Shown here one piece after another: positions 53,083-64,000 of a DNA stretch of 64,000 bases. The stretch covers positions 1-64,000 of the forward strand of contig JBAKBP010006541.1 in assembly GCA_037953745.1 (NCBI GenBank), given 5' to 3'. The position numbers were made by a program, and so were the translations under genes. Each line of letters starts with the position of its first letter. Position 1 is the stretch's first letter. The notes beneath the pieces were generated by a model. That model had not been told where the DNA came from. It saw nothing but the letters and a program-made list of their open reading frames with translations, and did no database searches. Source of the DNA: Lithodes maja. Lineage: Eukaryota; Arthropoda; Malacostraca; Decapoda; Lithodidae.

Positions 53083-53965
53083 TTGTTTTTTGCCATTTTA
53101 CTTGACTTCCATTGCTGACTTCCGTTACCTTACTGATCATACATTTGTAATTTAATTGATATTTTATACCACGTCGTAATGGAATCTTGACTATTAGATC
53201 TCTTGTTTTCTTGCTTATGTTGTTTAAATATTCATTCCTATCTATAATTTGGTTTGTACAACACGGTAAGATTACAAAAGTAGCTCTCCCTCACAATTAC
53301 AGGGAACATTGATACATAATACTAGGATGTGTTCAGGCGCTCACCTCATTCCTCATACTCCTTCATACTCGTATCACCTTTGGCAGACGATACCAAGTAT
53401 ATCCTAGAGTATCTCGTGATAGATTACAAATCATCACTGGTCATCCCCTGAGTCACCCTTAAATAATTTATTTCAGAGTAGGACTGACCTAATCATATGT
53501 CAACCATAGAACAATATAACTATAGGTTAGACCATACACGATTACTATAATTCCTAATCTTAGTAGTATTGATGAGCCATAGTCTCTCATACTTCTTATC
53601 CTCTCTCTATAGAATCGTGTGTCCGTGTATCACTGCTGAACAGGTCTCCTTTTATAAAGTAACGGTAGCTTTGTCTTGGGTTTCTTTCTGCCCTCAATTA
53701 ACGTAGTTTAATAGGGAGTTCACATTAAAATCAAAACTAGATTGATATTTAAATGTTCCTCTACCTGTATCATGATGTACACGTCTATACTAGGCAGATC
53801 ATAATTCTCCTAGATATCTATAATCTCACCTATGCATGTCAACTCATCTCTTGATTCCCAGCGGAACGAGAGTCATTCCCCGCCTGTTATCTCGTGACTA
53901 TCCCAACCTTGGAACAGATTAAAGGGTAATTTTCTCTTCCGAGTATTCTGTAGTTGCGCTTAGAC
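53083..53965 (+). other. Leader region of element D
   Basis: About 880 bp between the primer site and the presumed Gag start, without a meaningful open frame. It may hold packaging or translation-control elements, but none is recognised. Confidence 0.5.
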
Positions 53966-55425
53966 ATGACGGAACCTTTTAACTTAAAACACTTTTGTAA
54001 TGAGCCTTCCATTATTAATTTTTAGTCTTCTCAGGGATCGAGTGATTTCGAAAGACCAGTGGAAGTATATGGCCATCACCTTTGACATTCCTTTTGAAAG
54101 TTCCCACACCAAAGAACAAATAAAAAACCTTGTCGTAGAAGACTTGGTTAAGAGACAACATTTACCTCCAGAAGCTATAGATGAATTCACACCCATGACT
54201 TCTACGACGCAGTTGTCTCTCCAGTCTGACTCTGATGATGGCCAAGCGGATAAGGTTCCTCCAGCGCACTATCGTGAAGAGAGACTTGCCTTAGAACAAC
54301 TCAAACTTCAATATGAATATGAATTTGAACAAATCAAACTTGAGATGAACCAGGAACTTGAACGAGCCAAACTTGAAGCAAGAGAGAAGGACCAGGAACT
54401 TGAACGAGCCAAACTGGAGAAGGACCGGGAACTTGAACGAGCCAAACTTGAGAAGGACCGGGAATTTGAACGAGCCAAACTTGAAGAAAGAGAGAAGGAC
54501 CAGGAACTTGAACGAGCCAAACTTGAGAAGGACCGGGAACTTGAAAATGCCAAACTTGAAGAAAGAGAGAAGGACCGGGAACTTGAACGAGCCAAACTGG
54601 AACTTGAACAAGCCAAACTTCATCAACAAAGTATATCTCGCCAGAAGCCAACGACTCTTAACTTGGCTAAGAACATCCCACTACTACCAACTTTTCACGA
54701 GGACGATCCTGATGCTTTTTTCGTCACCTTCGAGAAGACAGCCAAGCATCTTCAGTGGGAGAAGCAGGAATGGCCTTGGTTACTACAACCTAAGTTGGTG
54801 GGTAGGGCTTCCACTGTTTTTTTCGAATCTGGAAACCTTTGATGATTACGAGTTTGTTAAGAAGGCCATACTTGATGCCTATGCAGTCACCCCTGATAGT
54901 TATCGTAAAAAGTTTTGTAACTATGCTAAACCTGAAAAACACACCTTCTTGGAGTTTGCTAGGGAGAAGTTCCGCCTGTGTAAGAAGTGGCTAGACACCT
55001 CTGATATCCCTACATATGCTAAGCTAGTTAATTGTGTTGTTTTGGAGGAATGGAAGAGGAAGTTACCATTTAGTTTGTTAGTTTACCTAGAAGACAAGGG
55101 AGAGACAGACTTGATCAAAGCAGCACAGCTGGCGGATGCGTATGCACTTATCCACAGGAATCTCCATTGCAAAGATAAATCCAGGACCCTTAATGTAAAA
55201 TCATCCTCGAACTATAACCCTGTGAATGTGGCTGGTGGACAACAGAGATCTTCTAAGTTCAATAGGAAAATGAATAGCACTACTGATTTCTGTACCTATT
55301 GTAAGCAGTCAGGTCATGATATCTTGAATTGTCAACACCCTAAGTGTAAGACCTCATCTGCATATAAACTTACTCTCACAACATCTAAGACTAATCCTAC
55401 ACAAAAAAAAAACAGGTACATCTAG
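53966..55425 (+). pseudogene. gag: Gag of element D with coiled-coil repeats
   Basis: The likely start is the ATG at 53966 (MTEPFNLKHF). A slip in a T run near 54020-54024 moves the frame to that of 54000-54842, whose SAP-like segment (SKDQWKYMAITFDIPF) matches the other Gags. A coiled coil of about 90 residues (54346-54617) is built from tandem KDRELERAKLE units. The capsid region is broken at a seven-T run near 54820; the correct frame continues in 54358-55425. A zinc knuckle CTYCKQSGHDILNC lies near 55290. A second break, in a ten-A run at 55403-55412, precedes the protease. All breaks are homopolymer slips, so sequencing error is an alternative. Confidence 0.8.
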
Positions 55426-58400
55426 TGAGAGACCTATCACATGCGTTGCTACTAATTCTCCTAAAGATGTATTCTCTGCATTCAAGGTATCAGGTACTGT
55501 ATCTACAGGTAAGGGTTTTCCCCAATATCCAGTTACCATTCTTAGGGATACAGGGTCAGCTCAGAGTATATTGTGCAAGAAAGCTTTACCATCAGTAGAA
55601 AACACATTCACTGGGGAAAAAATTAAACTACTATCTCTAGATGCAGGCAAAGGAGCACCTATTGCTAAAGTGGTGCTAGACAGTGGATTACTCAAAGGGG
55701 AGGTAAAAGTAGCCATTCGTGATAAGATCCCTGTTGCTGGTGTGACTTTTCTTCTGGGGAATGATTTGGCAGGGAACGGTCTGATTCCAGAATTGGTCCT
55801 GTCAAACAAACCCATGGAGAGGAGTCCCACTGAGTCACTCGATCAAAAACATCCTCATGTCTTCCCCGTATGTGCAGTTACCCGCTCACAAACTGTTACT
55901 GCTCCTTGCCCAAACCTATCCTTGCCATCACCTTGTGATAACTTATTATATCAGAATCTGAGCAAGGAAAATCTGATTCAGGCTCAAGAGATAGATCCTA
56001 CACTAGCTAAAATCAGACATGTAGCAGACACACCCACTGCAGGAAAAAACCCATGTTTTTACTATCATGAAAGTGTGCTTATGAGAAGTTTCCTTTCTCC
56101 AGATAAGGCTGATGCTGATACCTGGTCCACTGTTCATCAAGTAGTCATTCCCACTTCTATTCGCAGTTCTGTTATGGAATTGGCTCATGACGGTTTAGCG
56201 GGACATATGGGACAACAAAATACATATAAAAAGGTACTTACTCATTTTTACTGGCCAGGAGTCAAGAATGACTTTGCCCAGTATGTTAAGACCTGTCATA
56301 CATGCCAAATCGCAGGTAAGCCTAATGAAGTCATTCCCCCTGCTCCTCTTAAGCCAATTCCTGTCACCACTGAGCCGTTTGAGCGCATTGTTATAGATTG
56401 TGTTGGACCTCTTCCCAGGACTAAGAAAGGTAATCAGTATCTCCTTACTGTCATGGACACTTCTACTAGGTACCCTGAGGCTTACCCTCTGAATGACATA
56501 AAGGCTGGACAAGTGGTAACACACTTACTGCACCTCTTTAGTAGGGTGGGTATTCCTACAGACATTCAAACTGATCAAGGTACAAATTTTACAAGTAAGA
56601 TGATGTCAGAAGTCATGAAAGAGTTGAATATTCACCACCATTTTGCCACAGCCTACCATCCACAGTCCCAGGGTTGCCTTGAAAGATTTCACCAGAGCTT
56701 TAAGTCACTTATTAAAAAATATTGCATTGAAACTGAGAAGGACTGGGATGAAAACATAGACTTTCTCCTGTTTGCCATAAGAGAATGCCCACAAGAATCA
56801 CTAGGCCACTCACCCTTCGAGCTCTTGTATGGTCGCCAAATTAGGGGCCCTCTTAAAGTACTTAAAGATGTTTGGTTTAAGACTGTTTCTGATCACCCTC
56901 TATGCACAGTTTCTGAGTACATCAATTCTTTGAAGCTGAAACTATCTTCTGTGCGTGCTCTAGCTTTGGAAAATCTTGACCATAGTCAGTCAAAAATGAA
57001 GTACACTTATGATTCTAAAACTAAACCTTGTGTATTCTCTACAGATGACAGGGTTCTGTTGTTTCTACCCATTCCAGGTCAGGCCTTGAAAAGTAAGTAC
57101 TCTGGTCCTTATATAGTCTCTCAGAAATTGACACCACTCAACTATGTTATTCAAACTCCAGATAGACGGAGAGCTCAACAACTAGTTCACATCAATCAAA
57201 TCAAACCATATTATGAAAGGTCTTTAGAGGATGATTCACAACAGGTTAAACCCTGTCTTGTAACCAATTCTGAAAATGTACATCCTGGTAGACCTCATAT
57301 AATTGAGGGTACTGACATTCCATCATCTATAGGAACTCCTAAAAACAGTCAGGTCTTGCGCCATTTAGATGATTACCTCCCTGGCACTACATCATCTCAG
57401 AAGGCAGATCTTAAATTGTTACTCCTAAAGTATCCCTCAATTACTTCAGATGTCCCAGGGTTTTATAACTCACAACAGCATGATGTCATTCTAACATCTG
57501 ATATGGTTAAACCTATTAAGCAACAACCATATAGGCTAAACCCCCAGAAGCAGTTGATCATGAAGAAAGAAATTGACTTTATGTTGGAGAATGACCTGAT
57601 AGAAGAGAGTTGCTCTCCTTGGGCTTCACCCAGTCTGTTAGACCCTAAATCTGATGGTAGCAGTAGACTTTGCACAGATTACCGTAAGCTCAATAAGGTC
57701 ACTGTACCTGATGCTCTCCCTCTGCCTCGTATTGATGATTTAGTTGATAAGGTGGGTAGGGCTAAATATGTTTCTACTATTGACCTTCAGAAAGGTTATC
57801 AGATAGGTATGTCAGACAGGGCTCAAATCACTTCAGCATTCACCACCCCTTTTGGTCTCTATCAATATAAAGTAATGCCATTCGGAATGATCAATGCTCC
57901 CGCCACTTTCCAACGAATCATGTCCCATACTATTCTTGGTTTAGTTGGCGTAGACTGCTACTTGGATGACATTGTTGTAATTGCAGAAACGTGGCCTGAG
58001 CATCTGGTACGGCTGGAGATGCTGCTCTCTCGTCTCTCCCAGGCTGGCCTCACCATCAACCTTGCGAAATCCTGTTTTGGCCGGGCCACGGTCACTTATC
58101 TCGGCCATGTGGTGGGCCAAGGCATGGCGCGCCCGAAGTCCGCCAACATCGAGAGCATCTTGGACTATCCCCAGCCTAAGGACCGCAAGTCTCTGATGAG
58201 GTTCCTGGGTATGTGTGGCTTTTACCGGAGATTCTGCAGCAACTTTGCCACTATTGCCGCCCCTCTCACCGACCTAACCAGCACAAAGGTGGCGTTTGTG
58301 TGGTCCCCCGCGTTGGCGTAGACTGCTACTTGGATGACATTGTTGTAATTGCAGAAACGTGGCCTGAGCATCTGGTACGGCTGGAGATGCTGCTCTCTCG

Positions 58401-59409
58401 TCTCTCCCAGGCTGGCCTCACCATCAACCTTGCGAAATCCTGTTTTGGCCGGGCCACAGTCACTTATCTCGGCCATGTGGTGGGCCAAGGCATGGCGCGC
58501 CCGAAGTCCGCCAACATCGAGAGCATCTTGGACTATCCCCAGCCTAAGGACCGCAAGTCTCTGATGAGGTTCCTGGGTATGTGTGGCTTTTACCGGAGAT
58601 TCTGCAGCAACTTTGCCACTATTGCCGCCCCTCTCACCGACCTAACCAGCACAAAGGTGGCGTTTGTGTGGTCCCCCGCGTGTATGGCAGCCTTCCACCA
58701 CCTGAAGACTCTGCTGTCCACCTACCCAGTGCTCCGTGCCCCTGATCCTGCCAAACCGTATCAACTGCAGGTAGACGCCAGTGGTGAGGGTGTTGGAGCC
58801 GTCCTCCTACAGTACCATGAAGATATACTCCACCCAGTCTCTTATTTCTCCACAACGTTGAAAAGACATCAGCGAGGGTACTCTACTGTGGAGAAGGAGG
58901 CTTTGGCTCTGGTCCTGGCAATTAAGAAATTTGATTGTTACCTTCCTCAGCATTCGCCTCACATTGACATGTATACGGATCATAACCCTCTTACTTTCAT
59001 TGACCGTATGAAAAACAACAATCAACGGATTTTAAGATGGGCTCTACAGCTTCAGGAGTACCAGCTGGTTGTGCGTCACATACAAGGAGTTGACAATCGG
59101 ATCGCTGACACACTGTCAAGGGATCTACCACCCTCCTTTCAGTCGGCTTCTTGTGCTTCTTCGCCCTCCTCTCCGTTTCGGAGGTTTTCCAGGGGGAGGT
59201 GTCACATCCCTCGCCACTGTGAAGCTTCGAGAGTTTCTGCTGTGCTCGACCCCTTTCGACTCTCTATAGCTCGGCACTCAGTTGTTTTGTTGTGCCAGCC
59301 AGGGTCGACTATGACGTCTCAGTTGAGTGCGTCAATTGATTCATTTTGTATATTATTTAATGTTCTTAATAATAGATGGCGCTGTACTTGCCAATCTTCT
59401 GTTTTCTAG
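55413..59409 (+). pseudogene. pol: Pol of element D: PR-IN-RT-RH with an internal duplication
   Basis: Protease ILRDTGSAQS (Asp codon at 55547) and LLGNDLAG. Integrase: H2C2 finger around 56190-56310, catalytic Asp codons at 56396 and 56573 and Glu codon at 56681 (35 residues between the last two). RT: DYRKLNKVT, TIDLQKGYQ, FGMINAPATFQ, YLDD at about 57959-57970. A 368-bp tandem duplication (57944-58679) then repeats YLDD to FVWSPA and shifts the frame. RNase H follows (VDASGEGVGAVLL near 58771, TDHNPL near 58978, IADTLSRDL). From 57944 the codons turn abruptly GC-rich. The frame runs on into the 3' LTR (59200) to a stop at 59409. Integrase precedes RT, as in the other gypsy elements here. 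Confidence 0.88.
57944..58679 (+). repeat. 368-bp tandem duplication inside RT
   Basis: 57944-58311 and 58312-58679 are nearly identical (a G to A change near 58457 is visible). Both begin GTTGGCGTAGACTGC and end GTCCCCCGC. 368 is not a multiple of three, so the second copy is in another frame. Confidence 0.95.
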
Positions 59410-60161
59410 TTACCTTTCTGTACGTGTATAAGGGGTTCAGGCTGTGACGGAGGGTGTTGTAATTCCCCTTAAATTCATATGCAATCAGCATATACTCAAC
59501 CAGCGTCTTGGATATATCGGCTCCTGGAGATTTGTGTGGAGGTGTTATCCTGTATTGTGTGCTACTAAATACCGCTAGCTGTGCTGATAACCAGGGAGTA
59601 GTGTCTTGTCTGTCATAGCCTGATTCCTATTATTACGTGTGTCATTAGTTTACATTAGTATATAAGGTTCTTTTCTTTTTCCTTTATTTTTGTTTGTTTG
59701 TTCATAGAGATAAATTATTATAATTTATATATTAATATTCATATAAATATATTATTTTCCTTTTTAATCTAGTTACTTGCAATTCTTTATATAATCTAGA
59801 CTCCTTTCTTTTATAATTAATTATATATATATATATATATATATTAAAATATCTTGATTTTTCTTAACCATCATATTATGTGCATTAGTTTGGTACAAAG
59901 GGGTTTGTGGTGTGGTCAAGTTTATAAGATCAAAGTGGCTTATGATATAATAACTTACATAAATAAACTGCTATATAAACTATAACTACCATCTCTAAAA
60001 TAGACTACTGAGTCTTGGCATAAGTCTGTTAAACAGACTATTACTTTCCTCACTGAATTCACTTCTAATCTATTCAGCCTAGTGTGACAATTTGGGAGTT
60101 ACCATACCCGTAGTGCTTACCAGGCCTAATTAAAACTCCTCATAACTTCCGGGTTGTAACA
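59200..60161 (+). repeat. 3' LTR of element D
   Basis: 962 bp from TGTCACATCCCTCG to GGTTGTAACA, preceded by the purine tract AGGGGGAGG. TATAAG at 59427-59432 is a possible TATA box. A (TA)n run is at about 59821-59846. Confidence 0.9.
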
Positions 60162-60164
60162 CTG

Positions 60165-62219
60165 TTGAGAAATTTCACTGGTAAACCTGTAAATACGGCG
60201 CGGGTGGTTGTGGTTCAGGGAGTTAATGCAACAAGGTCATACCCGCTTGTAAGAATGAAGATGGAAGTTGATGGTGTGACTCGTGACCTGGATGTAGGAA
60301 TTGTGGAGAAGTTACCTGTTGGGGGCGTCGACCTCCTTCTCGGCAACGACTTTGCGGGGCCTACTTCTGAGGCTCCACCCTTAGTCGTTGCCGAGAAGCA
60401 GGCCGACGTGAGTAGGGAGGAGCAGGAGTGGGTTGAGAAGTGTCAGGTGCAACCTATGGTGTGTGTTGTCACCAGATCTCTTGCATCCAGGGAGTCACAT
60501 TCTGGTCAACAGTCTTTAGACAAGCGGAGGAAAGGTACCGAGAAGGGGTTGAAAGTTGATGCGGTTGAGAGTTTAGTATCAACGGACATTCTCGGGGACT
60601 CATTATTAGGACCAATTTTCGAGTCTGGAGAAGACCCATTAACTGTTACTAAGAAGGCAGAGGATGGGCTTAAAAAGACGAAGAGACAGCAACGATACAC
60701 AGAGAGAGAGCAACGGGAGGCTAAATTCAATGTAGGAGGGGGGCATGAGTTGTTTCGCAAACACTTAGATAAGCTTGCTCCTTCGGACATTCGTAAATTG
60801 CAATTAGAAGACCCGGAGGTTGTTGAATGTGGTACCGGTGCTGTCGAGTTGGAGGAGGACAGTGATGCACAGTCGGAAGATGTAGCAACAAGGTACCCTG
60901 ACGCGTACCCTATGAGAAATGGGTCAGCGAAGACGGTGGTCCGGAACTTGCTAGCGTATTTTTCCCGGTATGGTTACCCGCAGGAGATTCAGTCAGACCA
61001 AGGATCCAACTTCACTTCTAGCCTCTTTGTTCAAGCAATGCCGCAGCATGGGATTGTTACGGTTGTGTCATCTGCGTGTCATCTGGAGAGCCAGGGTGTG
61101 TTAGAGCGATGGCACTCCGCCTTGAAATCTATGCTTCGTTGTTGTTGCTTTGAGGATGGGAAAGGTTGGGATCTTGGCCTGCCATATGTCTTATTTGCTG
61201 CACGGGAGGTACCTGGGGAAAGTTTGGGATTCAGCCCTAATGAGCTCGTCTTTGGACACCGTGTCAGAGGGCCTCTCCATATGGTTGAGGAAATATGGGA
61301 GGGCGCAGAAAAACCTTGTTCTATGCTCAAGTATGTCCTCGACAGTCGAGAACGGATGTTGCGCAGCCTGGAGTTGGCTGGCCGTAATTTGACTAGCTCT
61401 CAGGCCCTCATGAAGGACAGGTACAACCTCAAGGTTAAACTCAGGGAGTTTCACGTGGGTCAGGAGGTGTTGATTCTACTGCCCCTTGTAGGTCATCCCT
61501 TATCTGCGAAGTACACTGGTCCTTATAGGGTGGTTGAGAGGCTATTGGACCTGGATTGCTTGGTGGCCGCTCCAGACAGACATAAGCGCAATCAGTTATG
61601 TCACGTTAATCTCATGAAGGAGTATGTGAGGCACCCCCCTGACCCTCTCACTGTGCCTGTGATGACGTTTAGCAGTCAAGGTGGAGAAGGAGAATGGGAC
61701 AGTCAAGCTCAGGTGGAGGATAACTGGAAGGATAAGAAAGTCAAATGGGCGCCTGAGTGTGAGAGGGCGTTTAGAGTAGTAAAACACCTGTTGTGCACTC
61801 ACCCGATCCTCAGGGCCCCTGACTTTAGCCTACCTTTCCAACTAGCAACGGATGCTAGTGGTGTGGGCGCTGGTGCCGTCCTTATGAAAAAGGACGATGA
61901 TGGGCTGGAACATCCTGTTAGTTTCTGCTCGGAGAAGTTCAATTCAGCCCAGGGAAGCTGCTCTGTTGTCGAGAGGGAGCTGCTGGCAGTTGTGCTTGCA
62001 CTGAGGCATTTCGAGGTCTATGTTCCAGCCTATGGTCCGGTCATTGTAGTCTACACAGATCATCACCCTCTTAAGTTCTTGGACCAGTTTCACAATCGGA
62101 ATATGAGGCTGACCGGGTGGTCACTGGTGTTACGAGAGTATAGCCTGGACATACGCCATGTTGCCGGTTGTGACAACGTGGTTGCAGATTGTCTTTCAAG
62201 GGTAGATGATCCTGGGTAG
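60165..62219 (+). pseudogene. Deleted pol of element E, 684-codon open frame
   Basis: Starts inside the protease (NFTGKPVNTARVVVVQG, then LLLGNDFAG). At about residue 240 it jumps to the integrase core (VATRYPDAYPM), so the zinc finger and first catalytic Asp are missing. The second Asp (IQSDQGSNF, residue 278) and the Glu (QGVLERW, residue 314) remain, 35 residues apart. The integrase C-terminal tail (AAPDRHKRNQLCHVNLMKEY) is followed near residue 525 directly by RNase H (VKWAPECERAF, LATDASGVGAGAVLM, TDHHPLKFL, NVVADCLSRV), so RT is entirely deleted. Both deletions keep the frame. It has no polymerase and cannot be autonomous. Confidence 0.88.
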
Positions 62220-62700
62220 ATTGACACACGGGTAGCCTCCTGCTTTAGTTTGAATAGTATTTTGCGCTTGGTGCTTGTTGGCTCGCGGTTGTAGCCCAGC
62301 GTATTGGGTCGTAAAGCAGGAGTTGAGCATTTGCTATAGAAGAAAAAACTAGGCTTGCCCCTATAGTGCAGCCAAAATAAACAAATTAAAAACATAAAAA
62401 TCAAATAAAAACTCTTTCTTTGATAGTTGAATTTGTTCAGTATGTTATAGCAGTAATTCTGAGTTGCACTCCTCTCAGAATGCTGGTCTAGAGAAGCTCG
62501 CTCTTGAGGAGCATAACTACATATGATTTAACCTATTGTGTTGGGGAGGGTTATAATTTTGTAAAATGTTTTGTTGAGAACTGTGCCAGATATTTTACTG
62601 CCGCTGGGTGACGGGAAGTAGAGATATAGCATGGGTTCTAACAATCAGATTTTTTGTGAGCCTTGGGCCTCTGAGAAAAATCTTGGGGGGGGGGGGGGGG
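62220..62700 (+). other. 3' UTR and poly-G tract of element E
   Basis: Noncoding. Related to 7765-7960 of element 1. It ends with about 17 G (62684-62700) immediately before the LTR, an expanded polypurine tract. Confidence 0.65.
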
Positions 62701-63134
62701 TGACGTTAACCACTCCGTTAGAACCGCATGGCTTGTCCTACGGTGACTCGCTAGGATCGCCAGGGCAGTGGATGTGGCTACAGTTGATGTATTATTGTGT
62801 GCTTTATTTCATATGAAAGCTCGTGTCATGGGCAGTCCAGAAAGGCTCTTTGTTTTCGCCCATGTCAAGGCTTTATATATTTAATTACAAAGTATATGTT
62901 TTATCATTAAGTAGTAATGATAGGATTTGAGAGAGAGAGAGAGAAAGTAGAACAGAGTGAGAGGAGGCGCGCAGTGTTTTTTGCCATGCTCGATGACTCA
63001 CGGCTGGCTGGCCTCTTGGGGATTGGTTGGAGGAGTTTTTTACCATGCTTGGTGACGTCATGGTTGGTTGGCCTCTTTGGGATTGGCTGGAGGACTTGTT
63101 ACCGCTTTGCTTACGCGGAGCGAGCTAGTGCTAG

Positions 63135-63171
63135 TATATATACAGCTCTCTTGCCACTCTCTCCCTCAGAT
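63135..63171 (+). promoter_or_regulatory. TATA box and initiator in LTR E
   Basis: TATATATA at 63135-63142 and TCAGAT at 63166-63171. The candidate start A is 33 bases after the first T of the TATA box. Confidence 0.55.
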
Positions 63172-63884
63172 CTGGTTTCTAGAACGCATCCCTCTTATCC
63201 CTTTGATATCTGTCCCTCTCTCTGCACCTGAAAACCTTTTCCTCTGCCTATCTCTCTCATTTTCCATATCTTTCACCACCTTTTATTAATATTATACCCC
63301 TCTGGTTAACTCTGCATAATCAGCTTCATTCTGGCCAGTTGTATTGTGCGTTAAGGTCTTATATAACCCATGTATGTTTAGTTGTTAAGATAAGTTGATC
63401 ACGAAGCATTGGTTGGCATTCACATTGTTCAGTACCGCTTCGTATTATTATTAGTGTTGTGACGCATGTCGAGTATGAGCATGCTGTACAGAACGCCCAG
63501 TCAGGCCCCACTCTCGCTAGGATCGTCAGGGCAGGAACTTTGGCTGTAGTCTGTGTAGAGTTTCCTAACTCAGTTTATGTGAACCGTTGTACTGTAAGTA
63601 TTATCATTATGTATTTTGTTTTCTTCTAAGTCAACGAGTTCTATTTTATATCATTAGATATAAGTATTGTGTGTGGGACTTGTATGTAATGATGAGAGGA
63701 GGGATATTACGTGGCGTGGGGTCGGTGAGTGCGCCACGCGGGCCGGTAGGCCTAATTCCCTCCTCCCTTCCTCCCTTTCAGCGCGTGGGAAGTTCTTTGT
63801 CAATCCCAGATTGAGAGAATATGACGTCATGATTGCCAGTGGGCGGTCCTTAAGTAGTTTGAGATATGCCGCTAGAGGGCCGAG

Positions 63885-63920
63885 TATAAAAAGAGAGGTT
63901 TTTGCCACCATGCTTCAGAA
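63885..63920 (+). promoter_or_regulatory. Second TATA box and initiator near the window end
   Basis: TATAAAAAG at 63885-63893 with TTCAGA about 32 bases downstream (A at 63917). The following pyrimidine-rich leader (TCTCATATCCCTTGCAAC) resembles the leader in element 1's LTR (CCCTTGCAATCTGTCCCC near 2415). Confidence 0.5.
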
Positions 63921-64000
63921 CTCATCAGGCAAAGCGACCTCTCATATCCCTTGCAACTATCCATATTCTTCCGACTGATGTGAACTTTCTCTACTCTCTG

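Larger units (their letters stand above)
52868..60161 (+). mobile_element. Ty3/gypsy element D, Gmr1-like, tRNA-Pro-type primer site, chimeric pol
   Basis: A 5'-truncated LTR (52868-53062, the last 195 bases), primer site, long leader, gag, pol and a full 3' LTR (59200-60161). The 195 bases common to both LTRs differ at about three positions. The element had inserted into the protease gene of the related element E: E's coding sequence resumes at 60162 (CTGTTGAGAAATTTC), while E's 5' half is missing, so the left side has been lost together with most of D's 5' LTR. Confidence 0.85.
60162..64000 (+). mobile_element. Ty3/gypsy element E, internally deleted relative of element 1 (partial)
   Basis: Begins mid-protease where element D inserted and ends at the window edge inside its 3' LTR. 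The protease region matches element 1 at DNA level (for example GTCGACCTCCTTCTCGG near 60330 and 5910), and the 3' UTR shares AGGCTTGCCCCTRTAGTGC. It lacks Gag (lost on the left), the integrase N-terminus and the whole RT. Confidence 0.8.
62701..64000 (+). repeat. LTR of element E (runs off the window)
   Basis: Starts TGACGTTAACC after the purine tract. Diverged similarity to the element 1 LTR is visible: CGCTAGGATCGCCAGGGCAGTG against CGCTAGCGCTCGCCAGGGCAGTG, and the later CATATCTTT...CCCCTCTGGTTAACTCTGCATA segment against CCATACTTCTTG...CCCTTCTGGTTCTGCATA. A second GCTAGGATCGTCAGGGCAGG is at about 63518. The right boundary is outside the window, or a second LTR begins near 63690. Confidence 0.6.

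Noticed and set aside
54291..54651. Minus-strand frames rich in Phe/Lys or Ser/Arg
   Set aside because: Antisense readings of the Gag coiled-coil repeat units.
1..64000. Possible host protein-coding genes
   Set aside because: Every frame longer than about 150 codons that I could interpret belongs to a transposable element or its antisense. No exon-intron host gene could be supported.

Overview
The window is an invertebrate nuclear genome segment, most likely from a crustacean (a decapod is my best guess). It is built almost entirely of nested transposable elements and microsatellites. The organism call is inference: it rests on the abundance of (TC/GA)n and (AC/GT)n tracts, CR1/L2-like LINEs with an esterase ORF1, Gmr1-type Ty3/gypsy elements, and the arthropod-like TATA plus TCAGT initiators in LTRs. 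I see no convincing host protein gene and no rRNA, CRISPR array or bacterial feature.

Layout. 1-832: a tRNA-like remnant and a foldback element. 833-12380: an RTE/CFDP2-type non-LTR element split in two by a Ty3/gypsy element (1960-9937; two 1.8-kb LTRs, CATC target duplication) whose pol is a patchwork of partial modules. 12493-18080: an almost complete CR1/L2-like LINE on the + strand. 18760-28199: a near-identical LINE on the - strand, itself carrying a second-family CR1-like LINE in ORF1 and a 535-bp SINE-like insert in its 5' UTR. 28272-32051: a third, more diverged, 5'-truncated LINE on the - strand. 32816-37246: a MITE-rich stretch (Tc1/mariner-type foldback, foldback MITEs, two TTAA-flanked piggyBac-like MITEs, a tRNA-derived SINE). 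37614-52867: a Ty3/gypsy array with three LTRs and two internal regions, one carrying an uninterrupted 1,624-codon gag-pol. 52868-60161: another Ty3/gypsy family with a tRNA-Pro-like primer site and a chimeric pol. 60162-64000: an internally deleted relative of the first Ty3/gypsy element, whose LTR runs off the window.

How the parts relate. Wherever enough of pol survives, the Ty3/gypsy order is Gag, protease, integrase, reverse transcriptase, RNase H, i.e. integrase before RT as in Gmr1-like and copia elements. The main LINE family has three copies tied to (TC)n tracts. Its 5' UTR is a tandem array of branch-point, polypyrimidine and CAG units that look like 3' splice sites. The most unusual signals are that array, a decayed second RT segment downstream of the stop codon in both internal regions of the three-LTR array, and the abrupt composition switch with a 368-bp duplication inside one pol gene.
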